NCBI GenBank assembly: GCA_025890175.1
Contig: JANPYM010000001.1
Location: 4,846,378-4,910,377, forward strand
DNA: 64,000 nucleotides
DNA from: Ciborinia camelliae
Taxonomy: Eukaryota; Ascomycota; Leotiomycetes; Helotiales; Sclerotiniaceae
Direction of reading: 5' to 3'
The notes below the pieces were generated by a model. The model ran no database searches and was not told the origin of the DNA. It saw nothing but the letters and a program-made list of their open reading frames with translations. Below are positions 47,236-59,584 of this stretch, one piece after another (position 1 is the stretch's first letter; every line of letters begins with the position of its first letter). The translations under genes were made by a program, and so were the position numbers.

Positions 47236-48278
47236 ATGACTAAGCAAAAACAAATGCCTGTACCTCCCGAGGGAGTATTTGTTCCTGTTCCGACCTTCTT
47301 CCAGCCTTCAACAACACCACTCTCCACTACCCAAGCAGCAGTAGACATTTCAACACAGATCCAGCACAGTATTCATCTTGCCAAAAATGGGATTCGCGGA
47401 CTTGTGCTCCTCGGCAGCACAGGAGAAGCTATCCATCTTTCACGCGCTGAACGATCTGAATTGATTTCCGGTGTTCGAAATGGACTTACATCCGCTGGCT
47501 TCTTGGACTACCCCATTATGGCAGGTGTATTGACGAACTCTTTGAATGAAGCATTGGAATGGTTGGCAGACGCAAAGGAAGCTGGAGCACAATGGGGTCT
47601 TGTACTTGCGCCTGGATATTTTGGCCCCGCTGCAAACCAAGAAAACATCCTGGAATGGTACAAGATTGTGGCAGATGCCAGTCCTATTCCAATCTTAATG
47701 TAATGTCTATTCCACTCTTGGAAAATCATCCCTGGCTGATTTGTTATCTCTCCAGCTATCATTATCCTGGAGTTACAAATAATATCACAATCAGCCTCGA
47801 TACATACGCGAAGCTCGCTGCTCACCCCAATATTGTAGGGTGCAAGATGTCGCATGGGAATGTTTCTCATCATCTACAAGTCTCCTTGACTCCAGATATT
47901 GATCACGAAAACTTTCGTGTGTTCAGTGGGTTTGGTCAACAACTTGGCCCTATTGTACAATTTGGTGCGTCAGGTGTGATTGATGGGCTTGCCGCAATTT
48001 ATCCTCGAACAGTCGTACGTTTGTTCGAACTTGCGAAGAAGCGTCCTGTCGAACCAGGAGAATTGCAAGAGTTGCTGTCACTTCAGTTTTCTGTCAGCCG
48101 CGCAGAAGAGTTTGTTGTGAGATGGGGTATAGTAGGGATCAAAGAAGGGGTTTATCGAAGGTTAGATATGGGAAATTTGGAAGGTGGAAGATTACCTTTG
48201 AGGGGCAAACTGCCTGAAGGGGAATGGCAATCATGGGACTTTGCCACCAACGCCATGGAAAGATTCGAAAGTTCATGA
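47236..48278 (+). CDS. DHDPS-family aldolase (2-keto-3-deoxy-sugar-acid aldolase-like), 328 aa
   Basis: Two exons, 47236-47699 and 47756-48278, join in frame across a 56-base intron. The (beta/alpha)8 class I aldolase signatures are present: GLVLLGSTGEAIHLS, the phosphate/carboxylate-binding loop and catalytic Lys motif; LIYHYPGV carries Tyr156 in place of the YNxPGR tyrosine, and GCKMSHG carries the Schiff-base Lys185. Family members cleave or form 2-keto-3-deoxy acids to or from pyruvate and an aldehyde; the fungal L-threo-3-deoxy-hexulosonate aldolase is one of them. With a galactonate-type dehydratase and a glyceraldehyde-type reductase beside it, cleavage of a 2-keto-3-deoxy-hexonate is the best guess. 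Cytosolic; no signal peptide. Exact substrate uncertain. Confidence 0.88.
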
Positions 48279-48391
48279 TTTTTCAAGGGTTTGAATAGCT
48301 AGTTTCAAATATTATCGACTTTTGGTCTTCCAAGTTGTCACGAGCAGTTCAGAATTCTCCCTATCTTGTGTTCCTGGCGCCAGCCCCTCCC

Positions 48392-50563
48392 TCAATCTTT
48401 CCAGTCCGGCTCTTTGCACTCATTATTCTCCACCCACTCATTAATCCTATCTACAAGCCATCCACTCTTCCATCCAACCTGCTCAGGCTTTCCATCATCT
48501 CCCTTATCCTTGCCGTTAGTAGGAGCTTGATAATTACCCAGCCGAATAGATGTAGATAATCGACAAGTCCTGTCGTAATATACCCATTGGAAACACTCTG
48601 TCTGATTTTCACATGCGCGACCACAAGCCTCAAAGGACTTATAGGCCTCCTTCTCGATATCAGATAGCTGGGAACGTTTGTATTTGTCTGTATTCTCGGA
48701 GAAAGAAACTTTGGTTGATGTGGCAGCCGCGCGAGGACCAATTTCAGTATCGGAGTCGGAGTCGCCAGCATCAACCTCTTGCAGCTTGTCAGCGTTTGTC
48801 TGACTCGTGTTGAACTCCGGTTGGATGTCTTTTTTCGCATAATTGCTAGATGGCAAATGATTTCCCATAGATTCTTTTTCTGTAATGGCCTTTTCTCCTT
48901 TCCCTTTCTTTCTATTCGCGTTCATTCTTTGCGCTCGGCCAAGTGCCTTATCAACCCCAGCCAACGTTTCCTTCTCATCATCTTTCTCAATTTCGTCCAG
49001 TACTGTTGTGACATTTGTTATTCTTTCCTTGGATTTTTTGTCCTCAACTTTCTGCTTTTCTGCATCTTCCTTCATCCTCGCAACCATTTTCTCCCGCTCT
49101 TTTTTCCTCGTTTTCCTGGTTTCATCTGGCTCCGTATATGTCGGACCATTACTCAGATTATTCCAATTATCCCTTGAAGGCACGATATGCGGCTCGACGA
49201 AGTGAGAGTAGAGTTCGGAGAACATTGTTGCCCACGATTTCTGCATTATCTCTCTCTGCCGTTCAAATCTCCAAACACTACTAATCTCATGTGGCTTGAG
49301 ATGGTGCATAGTGATAGCTGGCTGACACCAATGTTCCTTTGGACCGTAAGCGAATGTAGATGGTTTGTCCCCGTTGAGAAAAGGGTGGGATCCGGTCAGT
49401 TTGACGCCTTGTTCGTATAGTGCTTTTGCCAAAGCGACGTCTCCGCAACCTAAATCATGTTAGTATTGTCGGCTGATTGTTAAGTATACTCAGATGAATA
49501 CTAAATTTGTCGATTGGCACAAAGGAGAATGTCGTTTGAGCATATTCTAACGGGGAAAACCTCACATTCGCCATCCATCTTAGTATCCCAGCTCGCCGCC
49601 AGTCCCTTTGGCTGTTTTGGTCCAAACAAAACGTTCATAGCAGCATTTGAAAGAATATACCCACTTCCCCCATGAGCAAAATATGTTTCTTCGTGTATTA
49701 ATCCAGCACCGAGGTAGAGGGGCTTTGTGGAGTCGAGCTTTTTGAGCCACTGTGGTAGAATTTGTCAAATCATCCATAAATAAATGATCGAAGGGGAGAC
49801 TTTTCAGTGAGTGACTGACAGTAATCAAATTTGACCAAATGACATAACTATCCGTCTCGATAAAAATATACCACTTTGCATTCGGTTCCTTGAAATAAAC
49901 CTCCTCCGCCATATGAATGAATTTGTACTTATCTAACCTCCATCCCCATCTTCCCTCTCCCTTGTTCTTGTCTTCTTTTAGCTCCTCAATATCTCGTCCA
50001 GAAATTTGGCATCGTTTGATATCCCGATAGATTTTGAAGTCTACGTGGGTCTCACGAATCTTCTGATCAACTGTTTTTAAAGCATCGTGAATTAAAAAGG
50101 GTCCGATGGTCCCCTCTGAATCGGAAAAAAACAGTATATCCCTTTCTTGGAAGTATCGGAGCGTGGTTCCTAAATGTATGGCCAGTTGTGAAATTTCCTG
50201 TGCGCCCGTCTTAAATACGACCATGACACCTTGTTCGCGCAGCCCATTCATCATCTCTTGCTCCAGAGACTTAAGACCGGTGATGATAGGAGCATCTTCC
50301 GCAGCAGGGGCTGGGCATTCAAGCTCTATTGGTTTGGGTGTTGGGCAAGTGAACCCTTTTTCTGGGCACAATAAGCCTGAAAATTCTTGGGCATGCTGGG
50401 CCGGCTCGTTCTTGGTTGGGAATTTGTCCCTCAGATATGCAGCTAGTTCTCGTGAGTCATTGATTTCTGGTAGTATTTTGCCTGCTCGGTGATAGACGAG
50501 GATGAAGAGGATGAAGGTCATAAGAACAATCAGATTGAGAGGAACCCCTCGACACAGGGACAT
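48392..50563 (-). CDS. GT31-like glycosyltransferase with PAN-like C-terminus, 661 aa
   Basis: Three exons, 50563-49820, 49749-49566 and 49449-48392, join in frame. A type II signal anchor (VPLNLIVLMTFILFILVYH, about 7-25) implies a Golgi enzyme. The catalytic region has VVFKTGAQEI, RDILFFSDSEG, KWYIFIETDSYVIW (Glu236-Thr-Asp238, in place of the DxD metal site), LYLGAGLIHEETYFAHGGSGYILS and CCGDVALAKAL, all typical of fungal GT31/Fringe-like enzymes. Then comes a long Lys/Glu-rich, probably coiled or disordered, linker (about 419-565). The end is a cysteine-rich PAN/apple-like segment (about 581-615, SFEACGRACENQTECFQW). It likely adds beta-1,3-linked sugars to secreted glycans. The donor and acceptor sugars are unknown. 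The stop lies 113 bases from the convergent aldolase stop. Confidence 0.83.
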
Positions 50564-51907
50564 AATGACGGGTATAACATGTTGTCGATGGGTGGTAGCA
50601 AAGAAAAGAGCAAAACAGGGATAAGGACAGATTTACAACGTGAAACATTTCCGAAGTGAGGGGAATGAAGTTTTTGGAATGATCCCACTATCAGTACTCC
50701 TGCATTCCATCCCCATTCTTATTCGGGGTTTCCAGTAGTCCAGATTGCACGCCGATAATAAGAGGTTACACTCTAGGACTTTCAGGTTCTCGGACGGAAT
50801 AAATGAAATTTTGAAAGATAATTCAGGTGAAGATAGGTGTGTATTTTCATAGGCGAAGTTGCAATTTTGAAAGTCCAAATATGACATTTTAATGGAATCA
50901 AGTCCGAAATTGTGGAATTTGACCAGATTAGCAATAGATAAGACTCTGACTATTTCAATACCTAGGTATCGAGGGGAATATCTTAAGTCACAGATACTCA
51001 AAGTTATCGAGGTTTTCAAAAAGAAACATTCACACATTCCCTCTTAAATTGCAATTGGAAAATACTGGGCTATGTTGTACCATATTAATACTGTTCAAAC
51101 TAATCATATCATTTGTTTTCCTACTATCTACTCCCAATTAGAGTTGCAGTTTGATAGTTAATTCGACTTGAATTGTTAACTTGTTTTTTTTATTTCAGAT
51201 TGTTAATATGCTTTCCCTTTTATGCTGAAAATTAGGAATTTTCTTCTCCATTCATGCGATATTAAGTGATAAACAAGTTGTCAATTTATATTGCTGGTAT
51301 ACAAATTAACGAACTTATGTGCACAATATCTGCTCTAATTCGGTAACCCTATTCCCAATATATTTCCTCGTTCGTCACCGCCCGACATTGAAGTTCTTAA
51401 ATTCTTCCGAAAACAGTATACCATGGCCCTCAAAGTATTAATAACATTTGTATGAGAACCATGATATAATAGATGCAAAAGGGTCATTATTATAGGCATA
51501 TCAGACCACAGAGTCCTAGTAAACGTTATATCTGACATGTTCAAAAGTTTCTCACAAAAGACAAACGCGAGGATCACAGAGCAGCAATAGGAAGCTATTT
51601 CGCGCAAAACTATATTCAATATCTACAAAGTTATCAAAAAATATATACATCAAAAGAAATCCACCCCCCAAAAATATATACATCAAAAGAACTCAAACCC
51701 CCCAAAAATATATACATCAGAACTCGACCACCCAAAAAATATATACATCAGAACTCGACCAATGGATCTTCCCAAATCCTCTTTCCACTGCAGCACTTAA
51801 CTCTATGACTTCACCAAGAACCCACCGAGAGTTGAAATGTTATAGGCCGTTTATAGGCTTATACTGTTCCCTGTGAGCTTTTTCGAGGAAGGCTAACGGA
51901 TACCTGT
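50564..51907. other. intergenic region
   Basis: Promoter of the glycosyltransferase gene, then AT-rich non-coding sequence with short frames only. An exact TACCTAGGTA palindrome is at 50959-50968 and a tandem repeat at 51634-51761 is listed separately. Confidence 0.45.
51634..51761. repeat. tandem repeat of about 30-36 bp, four copies
   Basis: The core AAAAATATATACATCA recurs four times, followed by A-rich or GAACTCGACCA and C-rich (CCACCCCCC) spacers of varying length. Later copies resemble each other more (ATCAGAACTCGACCA), which suggests stepwise duplication. It lies about 150 bases beyond the pectin lyase stop codon, in its probable 3' region. Confidence 0.85.
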
Positions 51908-53114
51908 CTAGATGAGTCCGAAACCGGCAGTGGCAAGAACACTGGTAGCAACACCGGAGTAAGCAGAAGCAGAAGCAACGTTCTTTCCAGAGAAACTGGA
52001 GAAGAAATCGGTAGTGCTGGAGCTGAAGGTACCGGAACTACCGAAGCCGTTAATTTGGCAAACGTGTCCGAGGTAGGTGGAGCAAGCGGCGTTGGCAGTG
52101 ACGGATGGAGCAGTGAAGAGGGAACCGAGAATTGGGGACTGGGCGACGGTTGGGATGTTTTGGAAGACGTTACCCTCAGCGACGACGTAACCACCGGCAC
52201 CGATCTCGAAAGCGTGATCAGAGTTGTCATACCAGTAGTTGTTGACGGCGTGGAGGAGGGTGTTTCCTTGAACCTTGGGGGCACGGCCAGAGGTATGGTA
52301 GATGTAGTTACCCTTCAAGGTGACCAAATCACTGGATCCATCAAAGTAATAACCCCAGTACTGGTATCCATTGCAGGTGGCAGAGTAATCGGAGAGACCA
52401 TTGAGGTAGTTGTTGGAGATAGTAACACGGTTGGAAGCGAGCGTACCAAGAACGATGTGTTGACGAGCAATGTGGTAAGTGGTGACACGATCAATCCAGA
52501 CCATATCAGCATCGTTAATGGTGATGGCATCACCTCCCCAGACGTATTTGGGGTTGATCTCCTCGATCTTGATGTTTCTAAAAGGTCAAGGTTAGTAAAG
52601 ATTACTTGGCTGAAATATTCTTGACAAATACTCACTGAATGATGACGTTGCTAGCACCAGAAACTATGCGGAGACCCTTTCCTTGGATGATACCAGCTGA
52701 GCCTTGACCGATCAAAGACTTGTTGGAACCAACGAGGATACCGAGAATACCGGCGTTGTCGTATGTAACAGTGGCTTTTGGAGCACTTGGCTCATCGGTA
52801 TCACACCAGTCAGTACCTCCATTAATGGCAAGTTGACAGGCTGCTGCAGTACCCCATGGAGCACATCCACTTGCAGTTGTGGTGCCCTCAGTTCCTCTGA
52901 AATCGAAGGTCTTGGTGAGGACAATGTTTCGAGGGGAGGAATCTCCGAGGTATGAAACAAGTTCAGCGGTTGTAGTAGGGTAGACAGCAGCTACGGAACC
53001 ACCACCAGTAACACCCTTGGCGAAACCTTCTGCGGCTCCAGTAACCGTGGTAGCAGCAGAGACAGCTTGTGCGTATGCGGCAAGCACAGCAGAGAAGACG
53101 GTGAAGGACTTCAT
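51908..53114 (-). CDS. secreted pectin lyase (polysaccharide lyase family 1), 382 aa
   Basis: Two exons, 53114-52636 and 52577-51908, join in frame across a 58-base intron. The signal peptide is [21 protein letters not shown]. The rest matches fungal pectin lyase A nearly throughout: [28 protein letters not shown], the disulphide cysteines of [12 protein letters not shown] and [57 protein letters not shown] with the catalytic arginine (about Arg258), [19 protein letters not shown] and [15 protein letters not shown]. It cleaves highly methylated homogalacturonan by beta-elimination outside the cell. Length equals the family norm. The N-terminal WGG and DNN-type residues of calcium-dependent pectate lyases are not the pattern here, so pectin lyase is preferred to pectate lyase. 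A TATA-like box precedes it. Confidence 0.95.
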
Positions 53115-53225
53115 AGTGAAGTCGAAAGGTTGGTAGTAGGGATTGGGAAGTGAAGAGTGATGGTTGTGATGAAGATAGATGGTTGTGATGAAGAAAAAAG
53201 AGACTTGAGACGGAATTCACATTCT

Positions 53226-53236
53226 GTTTATATAAC
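53226..53236 (-). promoter_or_regulatory. TATA-like box of the pectin lyase gene
   Basis: GTTATATAAAC on the minus strand lies about 112 bases upstream of the start codon at 53114, the expected distance for a strongly regulated secreted-enzyme gene. Confidence 0.5.
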
Positions 53237-56200
53237 TTTTGGCAACTTTACATTCGATGCACTAACATTGACTGCCGTCCCCTTCAATTAGAAAATATAG
53301 TAGGCCAAGGAATTACGGTGTGAATGAATTTGTCGGGCCGTCGAGGAGGTTTACCTTGCATTCATGGCCAAGACTTCATGATGAGTCCTTCCGCTAATAC
53401 GGACGATGTTCACGTTGAAAAGATCCCGAAAGAATCCACCGCCTCTAGGAAAGTTGAGATGAAAGGATGAAAGTGGACGTGGACATAACATTCAATCCAT
53501 CATCCATGTTGCACATCACAGGAACTTTTGTGATGAACTCCCATCTGATGTTTCAAGTGATTGTGCAATATACCAAATAGGTTTAATGCACCAAGCAATT
53601 TTAAGATGTAAAACACAAGGGGGTGCAGTTCAGATAGCTAGCAATTGCTGTTACTACCTCAGCATTATGCCATTGTGAATACCAAGTCATGGTGTTCTAT
53701 AAGATACCTAGTATAGATAACCAGGTCTAGTTTTGAAGTGGAATGCTGCTATTAGGAAAAAGAATCCCACTGCTAGTATTCGTTTTTAGTTGACCTTGTG
53801 TCAATATCCAATAAAAGACATGCATATAACTAACCGAATGCAACGTGTAAAAGAACCCAGGAAAGAGTAGAACTATGGGAAAACTCTCTAGTCAGGGCTC
53901 CTTTGAAGTTGAAACCCTGTTTCTACCATGATTGTGCAAGGAATCATAGAATCCACTGCTGCCGAATCTTTGGAAAATTATATCTGCCGTTGCATTACAT
54001 TGCATTACAGGGAGAGTAATGCAGGATTTCAGGAAATAATCTGATTCGGAAACATCCAAAGAAAAATCCTTCAAATTGGGTAAATAGATTGCAACTAATT
54101 GTAATCATACATCGAGTGATTGGGGGATTTGTGCGGAAACAATGCAGGTTTCATCGCCGCAATACGGACCTATGTAACGAGTTTGGATGGAATCTAGATT
54201 TCTATCCCAGAATCCACATGGTACGGGCCATCTCGATCGGAAAATATGATCTAAGACAGGTATAATTATATCCTATCAGTTAGTGATAATAATATTTCAA
54301 ATTGGCGACACCGTGTACAGTGGGCAGTGGACGCAATCTTGGCTCTATAAATGTGGAACTTTTCATTTATATTGAAAGTAGGTTGGGTCCAAGTGTGCGG
54401 GAGGGGCCGTCAAAAATTCCGTCACCAAACCTTCCACCCATTGAAAGTATCATAAAATACCCGTCTAGGCTCTTGGCGACTAGCGGGAGCCAGTCTAGAA
54501 GTCAAGGCCTTCGCTCCCGATACCCGGCCGAATGGCATAGAATCCTTAATTTCAACTCTCAAAAGAATCCAGGCACCAGTATTCAAGTCTCAACTCCCAA
54601 GATAACCATTGTGGGAAATCCCTATCCAATGATACTGTAATACCACAGTAACCCCCGTTCAACCTATGAAAATCAAACCCTTAAATCTGATTCATACCGA
54701 AAGTGAAACTATTAATTAGCCCAATCTGTGATTTTCGGTGATTAGTTGCAAAAATGTTTAAACCGCCGATTAACATCATTCAGCACTGACGCTGACACGT
54801 GGAATTAGGTCTTCCGTCTTCCTATACTTGTCCTGCGTGCGGGCAGAAAGTATGAAAATCCTGGTATGCTAATACGTGCCCCATAATGATAAATTAAAGT
54901 ACACGGAGAAAATAGATACTCTGCTATCTCTACGATTTGCATATTGTCTGTTTCTGGCTGGACGGGACGAATATCTTTATGTCATTGACGCTAGAGGTCA
55001 GAATCCTGGTCCTAGTAATTCTGGTCTCTCTTTATTTTATGAATATTCCCAATTGCATGCGAAGATGAAGTACCGGTACATTAAGTTCAGCCAAATGCCG
55101 AACAAGCATATTGGCAACGCGCATAGCCGCCGCTATGGATATTGGCACGTTACTAAAGTTCTGGGCACGGGAAATAAAAACTCAAAATATATTCTTCCTG
55201 TCTTCTTGTTGCTTCCCGTTGTTGTCAGTGTTTAAACATGGGGAAAGATCCTTGATATGGACAATTTAAGCTTAGAAGTGGTCCGTTTCAAAGTTTTTCA
55301 CATCACAGAAACGTGCGGCAAGAAAGTATAAAAGGACGGGAACGATTACACTAGCGAGTACGCTAGCACGTACCACAAGATAGCAAATTAGAAAGAGGTA
55401 TCCTGTATATTTATCATTCGGAGTCCCTAGACTTTTCTGGTGATATGAGTAAAATTATATGTAAAATTACATAAAGTTGGTGGATCTAGATCCTACAAGT
55501 AGTTAACCGCTTTCGTCCACCTTGTTTGGTTTGGTTTGTATTGTAGAGAGCTCGCTTCATTACCGGTAGGACTTTAATAGCTAACAGCCAATCAACAACA
55601 GATAGGTTGATGTTTCTCTTCCATTGGACCTCGAGTTAGAGATGTTATTATTGGAGTTTCGTTGCGTTGGTCGAAATTGCCTCGAGTAACCAGCCACATC
55701 CAAAGCAATGGAAAAGTGTGGTACGAAAAGCAGTACGAAATGTGGGTATGCCAAGCGGCGAAGACTCGAAGCCGAAGAATGGGATTTTTTGGTGGCTCAG
55801 AGGCTCAAAAGGAATCTTTACGAGGAGTGCATAAAATGCAATTATCCCACCTTTAGAATCCTTACCATCGTATGGTGCTGAACATGTAACCAACAAACTC
55901 CTTTCGGGAGGTGTTTACCGGGAAAGATCTGGGTGACATTGATATTGACCTTGACATTTCTGATGAAATACTTATTGTATACTGGTTTGGTTCTATGTAT
56001 CAGACGCCAAAGCTCCAAAAAGAGATCAATTGATCCGAACTACAGAAAATCTTCCTTGAATGAGATTAGGTTAAGGATGTACACTGTGGTATGGACAATG
56101 CACAATGCAAAAAAAGTAAGAGTTCTTTCCCCAGGAAATTATAAATCTGTTGCGGCCCTTATTTTGCGTACATCGGGCACTCCCGTCGCCAACTTGGAAA

Positions 56201-59200
56201 AGATCCGCATATCGCGGTACTCATCATTTTCAGATCTCTTGATTTTGCCGGTGGTCAAACCGATTTGGTATAGTTCGAAAATACCAAGAAAGCACTCCCG
56301 GTCCCGAAACAAGTCATCGATTGGTGGAATTATTTCAGCCCTGATATTTATATCCACAACTTTGGTTCATGGGGGCGACATGGGACGGGACATGGGTAGT
56401 GTTTTAACTTTATGGATGAAGACAGGATTGATTGTGGACCCTAAACGCATGGGCCAAGATAAAAGGAACAACTAAACTAAGTGGAACTAATGCCCGTTTC
56501 AAGAATCCGATAACTGTTATTAGTTTGGATGGCGTGATTTGTGTAGGTTCCTACACTCAGTTACTTACTGTACGATGCAAGCGTGACCAAGTGATCAAGT
56601 GATCGAATATACATCGCGGCAACCAAGTAATGCCCGGTATCATGTAACCAGCAATTCGGTATGTCTAATACTGTAGTTCATTGAGTATGGTTTCAAGTAT
56701 ATCCTAGAGGCCCTTACTCAAGTCCATTTTCTGTCTTTACTGAAGTCATTCGAGGAAATTCGATACAAACGTCATGAACGTCGGAAGTATTGGCGCTCAA
56801 GTAAGTCCCGCTGATATGTGAATTCGATTATCTGTGCCTGAGCCATCAAAGGTGGGATTGGGGATTCCGCCCATTATTGAACGGCCATTGCGCCCGTTAA
56901 GGTGATACTGATGGTCCGCCTATGGCCTAAAGTCGGTAACTCAGGACATCTTGGGGCTGTCGATATTTAGTAGCTCTTGGCATGATACACCACCAGCTTC
57001 AACGTCCCCAGAGTTTCGTAGATGACTGCCGGTACATAAGCTTAGTTTTATCACAGCCACTTGCATGTTATAACGAAGCCCCGGTGCTTGCCGAGTATGC
57101 ACAAAGGAAGAGACTAGCCAAGTATTCATCAAATAAATCAAGTGCATGCAATTAATTTAGTGATTCTTTCAATAGTTTAGAGTCCAGACTGCAATACAGA
57201 CCCGAGTGCTTTCATTGTGGCTTTCGGTATTCAAGAAGACTGTGGGCTTTGCTACGTTATCATGTTATAACGAGCCCACTGTGTTTGATGAGTATGAATA
57301 AACTAGATTAGCCGCTACTCTAATCTTTTTGAAAAGTATAATGCAATTTCGAATCTCGAGGGCGCTACGAGATTAAAGGATGGGGAGCACCATGTGGCAG
57401 TCAGTCTTCCGCCGCTTCCCTGAACTCTCTCTGTGACCCGATGGCGAACGACTTGTAATATGCCTTGAGCCTCTCGCGGAAGATTTTTCTGGTCCCACCA
57501 TTTGCAATTTTTCACACTTTTCATTGCTGATAAACTTAAAAGCTCTGAAGTGAGATAGTACAGTTGGTGCTTATACCTGCCTCATGAAGCATAGGCTATC
57601 TTTAACCAGCTAGCTGCACCCTCAAACGTTGACCTTCTTTTCAGTTCGTTCAATATATGGTTTCTGGCTGTTCAACTTGAACTTCAACCTTGAAAATATG
57701 ACTTGTGTGTAGATTTCTTGGAATATCAAAACCCAATTTTCAATTCAATGGCAAACATCCAATGCTTATCGCGCAAGTAAGAGTCGAGTCAGATACTTGA
57801 ACAATTAAGAATGAAGAACGTAACAATCTCAGAGGGGGCGGAGCCCTGTTTATGTCATTCGACTGGGCTGTTGACTATAGATGCAGCAGGACGCAATTGG
57901 GAAATCATGGCGTTTTGAACATTCGCATCAGTAGTTTCATGTATGGCGCCTATTCTTTTTTGATTTTGACTCGATCATGTCTTATAGCGCAAATGGGCTT
58001 GAATTATTTGCTTCTCCGATTCCATCATCCCAGCCTTGTGTGATGAACTATATGCAGATCTCCCATAACCCCATGAGAAATTGAATAGAAACACGGAAGT
58101 GATTTGTGTTTGTAGTGTGGTAGGACCTTGTCCTTATGAGAATAGAATAAGTGGTGCCACAAAGATGGACAAAGAATTCGCGACCGTCGACGGAAAACGG
58201 TCGACCAATTATATTCGTTCCCAACTGGTCGGTATCGATTGGTAGATTTACAATTGGCAGGAGGGTATTTGGCGGGTCGTTGGGTCTTGTGAAACCGGAT
58301 ACGCTTGGTGAAAATAGAAACAAAACGAGGAAGATGGGAATGAAAAGTTTTGGCGACACTAACCGATGATCTTCGTTCTATTAGAAGGATCTTAGTAAAC
58401 TCCATATCATTCTCCGGCAGCCCGGCAGGTACTATCCCCACCGTCGGGATAGCCAAAAATCAAAACTCTTCTAGGATTAGTTTGAATATTGTTTTCAAGC
58501 TATTTTATTGATTTTCAAACTAGCGTGAAAATAATTCTAGTTTTTCGCTATCCTTATGATGGGAGGTGATAAGCTTCTTCAAGTGATACTTCCCACTTCA
58601 TTGGGATGGTTATGAATCAGCTTTGCGACCCACGCAACTTAAAATTTTGTTCCCAATTGAAAGTGAATCGTTATAACCTCAGGTTAAAGATCAGGGTCAG
58701 TACAAACGGCGTTTTGAATCTCCCATCCTTCCCGGTGTTTGCGTTAGTATAATATAGCATAACGGTGCGTGTATTGAGGGTCTGGTAAGGTAGCTCATAG
58801 GTACAAAGGGAAGTGATAGCACTCCCATAGACATTAGCTAAAGTTGCTACACCAATACGAATCCCGTATATCTCTTTAATAATACACAATATTATTATAA
58901 TATTACCTTCAGCAATATAAAATGCAGTACTACATACATAAATATTCTTAAAAAATGGAATACATACCACTATATGGCTGAAAATTCTAACGCAAAAATT
59001 GTGCTATTCTATCCTCAATCAAAGGATAGACAGAGCAGCTGGAGACTTGAATAAGCAGGGTAAAATATAAGTTCTTCTAGTAAAGATATAATATGATTTT
59101 TAGAATTCAAAATAGGATGGAAGAGAAGAGAATAGTTAAAAAATCTTTGGAATTGCTAATTTTATTATCATGTATTCTTCTGTTGGGGGAATAAAAAATC

Positions 59201-59584
59201 TGATTTCTTTTGGAAGGTTAGGCGGGATGAGAATATTCACAAAATCAATAGTATACTATAGTAGTACCATCCTAAACCTACGATAGGATGGGAGAAGATG
59301 AGGATGAGAGATTAGAAATGCCAAGTACAAACTCTCCTCTATAAAGCAACAGGTCGTCTACGTAAGCGAAAATGAAGGGGTAAGCAGTGGTGGTATACCC
59401 AAGTTCCCTATTTTATTTTAACAACAAGTCATCAACATTCCAATTCGATTTAAACAATACACCATCAAGATTCTACTTTCATATGAGCAATGGCGATCAA
59501 TGTTCTGATTTAATTCGAACAATAATTGAATTATGATGTTCAAATTTGATCATAGTAATTACTGCCCCTTTAGACACTGCCCCT
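53237..59584. other. long gene-poor stretch
   Basis: About 6.3 kb with no convincing gene. Frames up to 180 codons occur (plus, 55933-56475) but lack domains. A 72-codon minus frame at 56139-56357 is protein-like (IDDLFRDRECFLGIFELYQIG) and may be a gene remnant. The sequence becomes more AT-rich from about 58500 on. Short variants of AGGATGGGAGAGAA recur near 59115, 59285 and, farther on, 60247. Confidence 0.45.
57063..57314 (+). repeat. pair of diverged direct repeats of about 55 bp
   Basis: CATGTTATAACGA followed by a G/C-rich block, GAGTATGNA, and ACTAG/ATTAGCC is present at about 57063-57118 and 57259-57314. Many differences are C-to-T or G-to-A, as RIP would leave. No element is recognisable. 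Confidence 0.55.

Noticed and set aside
52055..52624. 189-codon plus frame rich in Val and Gly
   Set aside because: It is antisense to the pectin lyase exon and reflects that gene's codon composition.
55933..56475. 180-codon plus frame
   Set aside because: No domain, basic and irregular composition, and the opposite strand is more protein-like in part of it.
58048..58359. 103-codon minus frame with an attractive signal-peptide-like start
   Set aside because: The first codon is GTG, there is no ATG in frame close by, and I found no upstream exon with a credible splice site.
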